Shown piece by piece: positions 59,977 to 64,000 of a stretch of DNA of 64,000 nucleotides. The DNA is from Paludibacter sp963678465 (lineage in GTDB: Bacteria; Bacteroidota; Bacteroidia; Bacteroidales; Paludibacteraceae): NCBI GenBank assembly GCA_963678465.1, contig OY782858.1, positions 3,348,001-3,412,000 on the forward strand, in the 5' to 3' direction. Below the pieces are notes generated by a model. That model did not search any database. It was not told where the DNA came from and saw only the letters and a list, made by a program, of their open reading frames with translations. How positions within the stretch are numbered: position 1 is the stretch's first letter; every line of letters starts with the position of its first letter. Position numbers and translations under genes: made by a program.

Positions 59977-61017
59977 ATGAAAGATGTAAAGAATGATTTT
60001 AAAAACAAAAGCAACTCAGTTCCCCTTCTGGGGTTAGGGATAAACTCCCCTTTAGGGGTTGGGGGTCATTCATATACGAACGTAAAAGACCTCGGCAATT
60101 TGCAGGAGGCAATAAAAGAAGCTTTAGAAATAAAGAAAAACCGTTTTGGCTACAAACATTTGGGCGAAAACAAAACATTGTTGATGGTGTTTTTCAATTC
60201 CAGTTTGCGAACCCGTTTGAGTACTCAAAAAGCGGGAATGAACCTTGGAATGAACACAATGGTTCTCGATGTGAATGCAGGAGCATGGAAACTCGAAACC
60301 GAACGTGGCGTAATAATGGATGGCGACAAGCCCGAACACATCCTGGAAGCTATTCCCGTAATGGCCAGCTATTGTGATGTGATTGGCGTACGCGCTTTTG
60401 CGCAGTTCGAAAGCAAAGAATTCGATTATCAGGAAACCATTATCAATCAGTTTATCAAATATTCAGGAAAACCGGTTTTCAGTATGGAAGGTGCCACTTC
60501 GCATCCATTGCAGGCTTTTGCCGACCTGATTACCATCGAAGAATACAAAGAAACGCCCCGTCCGAAAGTGGTTCTGACCTGGGCTCCGCACCCAAAAGCA
60601 TTGCCACAGGCTGTTCCAAATTCGTTTGCCGATTTTATGAACGAAGCCGATGTGGATTTTGTAATTACGCATCCCGAAGGTTACGAGCTTGCTCCTGAAT
60701 TTGTACGTGGCGCACGCGTGGAATACGACCAAATGAAAGCTTTCGAAGGTGCTGATTTTATTTATGCCAAAAACTGGGCAGCATATCAGGATCCGAACTA
60801 CGGAAAAATTCTGAGCAGTGACCGTTCGTGGACTGTAAGCGACCGCCAAATGGCTGTCACCAACAATGCGCGCTTTATGCACTGTTTGCCCGTGCGACGC
60901 AATATGATTGTGACTGACGAAGTAATCGAAGGTCCACGCTCAATTGTAATTCCAGAAGCAGCCAACCGTGAGATTTCGGCTCAGGTAGTCATCAAAAGAT
61001 TATTAGAAAATATTTAA
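59977..61017 (+). CDS. argF': N-succinylornithine carbamoyltransferase-type ArgF' with a repeat-derived N-terminal extension
   Basis: 346 residues. Carbamoyl-phosphate loop FFNSSLRTRLSTQ (72-84) and FMHCLPVRRN place it in the transcarbamylase family; MNTMVLDVNAGAWKLETE, VIMDGDKPEHIL and TWAPHPKALPQAVPNSF are features of the N-acylornithine branch, best matching the N-succinylornithine enzyme of Bacteroides. It makes N-acyl-citrulline for arginine. The first ~30 residues (to GVGG) come from palindromic repeats C and D; homologous sequence begins only at about YTNVKDLG. The ATG at 59977 is the only reasonable start, so the extension is probably translated. Confidence 0.88.
   Translation: MKDVKNDFKNKSNSVPLLGLGINSPLGVGGHSYTNVKDLGNLQEAIKEALEIKKNRFGYKHLGENKTLLMVFFNSSLRTRLSTQKAGMNLGMNTMVLDVNAGAWKLETERGVIMDGDKPEHILEAIPVMASYCDVIGVRAFAQFESKEFDYQETIINQFIKYSGKPVFSMEGATSHPLQAFADLITIEEYKETPRPKVVLTWAPHPKALPQAVPNSFADFMNEADVDFVITHPEGYELAPEFVRGARVEYDQMKAFEGADFIYAKNWAAYQDPNYGKILSSDRSWTVSDRQMAVTNNARFMHCLPVRRNMIVTDEVIEGPRSIVIPEAANREISAQVVIKRLLENI
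60013..60039 (+). repeat. Palindromic repeat copy C, inside argF'
   Basis: 27 bp: AACTCAGTT, hairpin CCCCTTCTGGGG, TTAGGG. Codes for NSVPLLGLG in the argF' frame. Direct repeat of copy B. Confidence 0.85.
60045..60065 (+). repeat. Palindromic repeat copy D (right inverted end), inside argF'
   Basis: CTCCCCTTTAGGGGTTGGGG plus G. Hairpin CCCCT-TT-AGGGG. Codes for SPLGVGG. Inverted relative to copy A. Confidence 0.85.
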
Positions 61018-61089
61018 AAAAAAATAAAGCACCAGGAACCATTTTTTCGAAAACGAAATTATCCCTATTGTGCCTAATATGGTTTATAT

Positions 61090-61614
61090 ATGAACATAGA
61101 ACAAGTGATTGCGTCGATACGCAACGTACCTGATTTCCCGAAACCGGGAATTTTATTTAAAGACATTTCAACAGCACTGAAAGATGCTGAAGTACTAAAA
61201 TTTATTGCCGACGATTTGTACGAATACTACAAGGACAAAGGCATTACAAAAGTAGTAGGTGTGGAAAGTCGCGGATTTGTACTGGGAAGTATTTTGGCCT
61301 ATAAATTAGGGGCCGGATTCGTACTTTTACGTAAACCGGGCAAATTACCATCGGAAACTTTCAGATACGAATACGACCTGGAATATGGCAGCGATGCGCT
61401 TGAAATTCACAAGGACGCCATTGAAGAAGATGACGTGGTTTTGCTGCACGACGATCTTTTGGCAACCGGCGGAAGTGCAAGTGCTGCGCTCAAACTTATC
61501 AGCATGTTCAAACCTTCATCGGTTCTGGTGAGCTTTATGATTGAACTTGAATTCCTCAATGGCCGTCCAAGACTCGAAGGTACACAGGATATTCATTCGT
61601 TGATAAAGTTTTGA
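61090..61614 (+). CDS. apt: Adenine phosphoribosyltransferase
   Basis: 174 residues, normal. Converts adenine and PRPP to AMP. PDFPKPGILFKDIS at the N-terminus, VVGVESRGFVLG, and the PRPP loop VVLLHDDLLATGGSASAA are diagnostic. ATG start; 72 bp after argF' without a terminator, so it may share the transcript. Together with adenine deaminase (17657) it handles adenine salvage. Confidence 0.96.
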   Translation: MNIEQVIASIRNVPDFPKPGILFKDISTALKDAEVLKFIADDLYEYYKDKGITKVVGVESRGFVLGSILAYKLGAGFVLLRKPGKLPSETFRYEYDLEYGSDALEIHKDAIEEDDVVLLHDDLLATGGSASAALKLISMFKPSSVLVSFMIELEFLNGRPRLEGTQDIHSLIKF

Positions 61615-61730
61615 AATTAGTTCTGATTTTTAGAATCTTATTTCATGATCAGGCTTTATGGAAAATCAGTTTTCCGACAATAAGTATTGAAATATAAGAC
61701 TTGTGTTAACTAATTTATATAGTGTGGATT

Positions 61731-62216
61731 ATGATAAGAAATCTTCTTCTTATTTTGCTTTTATTTATATTTTGTTTACCTGTTATAGGCCAAAACGAAA
61801 CTGATAGTATCATTGAAGCTAAAACAACAAATGGCATTCGTTTTGAACAGTCAGGTAAAGTTCTAAGTATGAAAGATATCGAACATATTGTATGTGACAA
61901 TGAAGCAGCGTTGACTATTTTTAAGACTGCTAAAACATATAATGTCATTGCAAACGTACTTTCAGGCTGTGGAAGTTTTATGATTTCATATACAATCGGA
62001 TATTTTATACCATCGGGATATTTCAATGCAACTATGTTTGTAGTTGGTTGTGGGTTAGGAGTAATTGCGATACCGGTAACTTTAGCCTTTAAAAATAAGC
62101 TAAGACAATCGATAGCTGCTTATAATGGCCGGTTTAGCCCTATTGCAGATAATACAACATTAAATTTTCATGTTGGTATTGTTCCAAACGGTGTGGGAGT
62201 TAAAGTTTCATTTTAG
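61731..62216 (+). CDS. Small exported or membrane protein of unknown function
   Basis: 161 residues from the ATG at 61731 (a GTG three codons earlier is possible). Signal peptide ends before Gln (VIG|QNETD). Two hydrophobic segments later (VIANVLSGCGSFMISYTIGYF, then TMFVVGCGLGVIAIPVTLAF) could be membrane-spanning or barrel-like. The C-terminus reads VGIVPNGVGVKVSF, ending in Phe as many outer-membrane barrels do. No family recognised. It precedes the large lipoprotein gene by 21 bp and may be in one transcript with it. Confidence 0.62.
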   Translation: MIRNLLLILLLFIFCLPVIGQNETDSIIEAKTTNGIRFEQSGKVLSMKDIEHIVCDNEAALTIFKTAKTYNVIANVLSGCGSFMISYTIGYFIPSGYFNATMFVVGCGLGVIAIPVTLAFKNKLRQSIAAYNGRFSPIADNTTLNFHVGIVPNGVGVKVSF

Positions 62217-62237
62217 AAATTATAAAATAAAAAAAGC

Positions 62238-64000
62238 ATGCGGCAACACCTGTTAGTCTTTCTGTATTTAGCAGCTATTAACGCAATACTTGTAAGTTGT
62301 GAATATGAACTCAGCGGTGAGTTTTATAATGAAATAAATAAGCCCTCTCAGTCACATAGCGGGGAAATTATTTTAGACACTCATACTGACTCAATTGTGA
62401 TTTTTGTGCCGACTGACATAAAATACTCATTAAACACTTTCGGACTAGAATGTAATGCGCTACAGATTGAGTATTTAGATAAAACTGAAAGCAACCTGTT
62501 TACCCCGGTTGGACAATTTAGAATTACACCCGATTTTAGCATTGATGAATGGTTTGATTTAAAAGCGACATTCTATCTGGGTACTGGTTCAGGTAGCATT
62601 GCTGACAGATTTAAGGCTGAAAATTACGTAGGAACTAAAACATGGAAAGTAAAATTTGTAGAATTTAAAAAATATGATTTTCAGACAGGAATGCGAGTGA
62701 ATAAAGATGGTTTTTTAGAAATATTCTGGATCAAACCATCATATTTCCCGGAAATCAGAAGTTCTATAAATCAAACCAGCACGATACATCCCGAGATAAC
62801 TAAAATAGCTGGTGATACGATAATTTTCACAGACTCAGTTTACTTTGGTGGGAATTCTACAAAATATTATTTGCAGTTATTTTTTAATGAGAACAATTCT
62901 ATTCAGAAAATTCTTCAGCCAAATTATCCATTTCCTCAAGTAAATATTTCTCCAATAGGGCTTGACAGTGTTTTGGTTTCGTGGTCAGAAAGTCCATTAA
63001 ATCGATATTATAGAGTATATACTGATAATGGGGGATGGCAAAGGTATGTGTACACCGGAAAGAGCAACTCTTTTAAAGCAGCAATAACACCGTGTGTTTC
63101 TCAAATATTCTATTTAGAAACATACCCCAATGACAAGGTTCGATACGGATATCAAACAGTTAATGCAAATTATAAAAGAGGTGAAGATGCAAATTATTAC
63201 TCCTATTATTCTTCTGAAAAAGAACAGTTTTATATTATAAGTCCCAATAACAAAACCAAAATTGAGGCTGTAGATATTACGACTACTGCTGGCAATGAGT
63301 ATGCGAATAACAGTCCCAATAAATTTCCGTTAAGAGGAAATTATATGGGAAGTCGGTTCGTAGGCATTTTCGCTGGGGAAATAGAGGTTTTTGATTCAGA
63401 ACTTAATGAGATAAACAAAATACAGGTAGCTGATGTAAGCCCCTCTTTAGGAGGTCAAATGTCTACCAACAATACTTTTGGCTATTATAATTATACGACT
63501 GGAATATATACGCTTCTTAATGTTGGAGATGATGCAGGTTGGCAAAAATTCACATTTAAACCAAGTCCGGATGGTGAAATATCACTTGGTTATACAAACT
63601 TATCTGTCGATGGCAACTATATTTTTTGGCAGGGGTGGACTGGTGAGAGTTTTATAATTTATGATATTAGCAACCATAAAAATGCAGTGCAAATATACAA
63701 GAGTTCTATCTTGGACATATATAGCCTAATAGTTAATCCTCAAAAGACAAATGAAATAATAATAGGTAGAAAAGACAAAATTGAATTCAGATCAGTGCCT
63801 GGATTTCAGCTTATAAGACAAATTGATTTGCCGGGACAAGGTAATGTAATGGTATTAAATGCTGATAGTAAGTACAATTCAATTCTTGCCTATTGCAATA
63901 ATTACTTTAGAATATTTAAATTAGATGATTTAAGTTTAACTCTAAAGTTTGATGGAAGTACTGCAACATCCCCCAATGGTGCAAGACTCTACAGGAATAC
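62238..64000 (+). CDS. Large lipoprotein, possible Fn3/beta-propeller surface protein, 3' end outside window
   Basis: Open for 587 codons from the ATG at 62238 to the window end, with no stop in frame. Lipoprotein signal MRQHLLVFLYLAAINAILVSC (C21). Beta-rich: around residues 245-290 there is an Fn3-like segment (VLVSWSESPLNRYYRVYT), and later repeated strands (DGNYIFWQGWTGESFIIYDIS, IEFRSVPGFQLIRQIDLPG, YFRIFKLDDLSLTLKF) look like blades of a WD-like propeller. No enzyme motif. The acidic +2 rule (CEYE) hints at surface exposure, but that is weak. Function unknown. Confidence 0.7.
   Translation, partial: MRQHLLVFLYLAAINAILVSCEYELSGEFYNEINKPSQSHSGEIILDTHTDSIVIFVPTDIKYSLNTFGLECNALQIEYLDKTESNLFTPVGQFRITPDFSIDEWFDLKATFYLGTGSGSIADRFKAENYVGTKTWKVKFVEFKKYDFQTGMRVNKDGFLEIFWIKPSYFPEIRSSINQTSTIHPEITKIAGDTIIFTDSVYFGGNSTKYYLQLFFNENNSIQKILQPNYPFPQVNISPIGLDSVLVSWSESPLNRYYRVYTDNGGWQRYVYTGKSNSFKAAITPCVSQIFYLETYPNDKVRYGYQTVNANYKRGEDANYYSYYSSEKEQFYIISPNNKTKIEAVDITTTAGNEYANNSPNKFPLRGNYMGSRFVGIFAGEIEVFDSELNEINKIQVADVSPSLGGQMSTNNTFGYYNYTTGIYTLLNVGDDAGWQKFTFKPSPDGEISLGYTNLSVDGNYIFWQGWTGESFIIYDISNHKNAVQIYKSSILDIYSLIVNPQKTNEIIIGRKDKIEFRSVPGFQLIRQIDLPGQGNVMVLNADSKYNSILAYCNNYFRIFKLDDLSLTLKFDGSTATSPNGARLYRN

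Larger units (their letters stand above)
59433..60065. mobile_element. Putative palindrome-bracketed element carrying a DUF559 gene
   Basis: 633 bp bounded by inverted copies A (59433-59453) and D (60045-60065). Inside are direct copies B and C and a single small gene for a DUF559 (VSR-like, PD-(D/E)XK) nuclease domain. It lies between porX and argF'. Copies B, C and D are in frame within coding sequence. No transposase and no target-site duplication was seen. The mobile nature is inferred from the repeat layout and the nuclease-like gene. Confidence 0.5.

Noticed and set aside
1..64000. CRISPR arrays, rRNA genes, prophage or toxin-antitoxin systems
   Set aside because: I looked for regularly spaced direct repeats, rRNA-like stretches and phage or antitoxin-like genes and found none that could be supported.

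Overview
The window looks like chromosome of a Bacteroidota bacterium, most likely order Bacteroidales. GC is low and start codons lack Shine-Dalgarno sequences. Many promoters show the phylum's -7 box TAnnTTTG, several with a TTG at -33 and 19-20 bp spacing. The gene content agrees: PorX and a PorW/SprE-like lipoprotein of type IX secretion, a NigD-like lipoprotein, an N-succinylornithine carbamoyltransferase-type ArgF', an M28 glutaminyl cyclase, and signal peptides that mostly end just before a Gln. A Paludibacter-like or neighbouring family is a guess. Almost everything is ordinary chromosomal housekeeping; no phage, plasmid, CRISPR array or complete insertion sequence was seen.

Layout. 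1-9.3 kb: end of a vWA-domain protein, a Cys/Met-metabolism PLP enzyme, pheT, an acyl-CoA synthetase, two tandem micro-lipoproteins, hisG and coaX. 9.3-12.6 kb: outer-membrane protein, TPR protein and LptC, an envelope cluster. 12.6-17.6 kb: SGNH hydrolase, an orphan transposase-type zinc ribbon, then divergently a rhodanese and a CoA-disulfide-reductase-like enzyme carrying three rhodanese domains, and a NigD-like lipoprotein. 17.6-26.2 kb: adenine deaminase, a nucleoside kinase, Na/Pi and Ca/Na transporters, argD and a secreted protein. 26.2-33.2 kb: a minus-strand polysaccharide cluster (TerB-DnaJ protein, DUF2007, flippase, three glycosyltransferases, O-antigen ligase). 33.3-36.7 kb: a polyamine module (aguA, aguB, and divergent carboxynorspermidine/carboxyspermidine dehydrogenase). 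36.7-41.6 kb: pnuC, a C-terminal processing protease, a TatD-like hydrolase, sahH and tRNA-Arg(ACG). 41.7-47.1 kb: two small conserved proteins and an etfB-etfA-acyl-CoA dehydrogenase operon interrupted by a small four-helix-bundle gene with repeats on both sides. 47.7-54.3 kb: glutaminyl cyclase, proB, two unknown exported proteins, proA, an RRM protein, a CPBP protease and a small membrane protein. 54.4-59.4 kb: porW/sprE and porX. 59.4-61.6 kb: a small DUF559 nuclease-like gene bracketed by palindromic repeats, argF' and apt. The window ends in a large lipoprotein gene that runs off the edge.

How the genes connect. Arginine synthesis (argD, argF'), proline synthesis (proB, proA) and polyamine synthesis (aguA, aguB, the CANSDH-type dehydrogenase) are biochemically linked. 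SahH, adenine deaminase and Apt handle S-adenosylhomocysteine and adenine. LptC, the polysaccharide cluster, PorW/PorX and the glutaminyl cyclase all serve the cell envelope.

The most unusual signals are the two repeat-bracketed small genes (four-helix-bundle at 44.6-45.1 kb, DUF559 at 59.4-60.1 kb). In the second, palindromic repeats are translated in frame and appear to have given ArgF' an extra N-terminus. Others are the triple-rhodanese CoA-disulfide-reductase-like protein, the duplicated micro-lipoproteins, a tRNA-Arg with an apparent A19-U56 swap for G19-C56, and a possible small RNA upstream of etfB.
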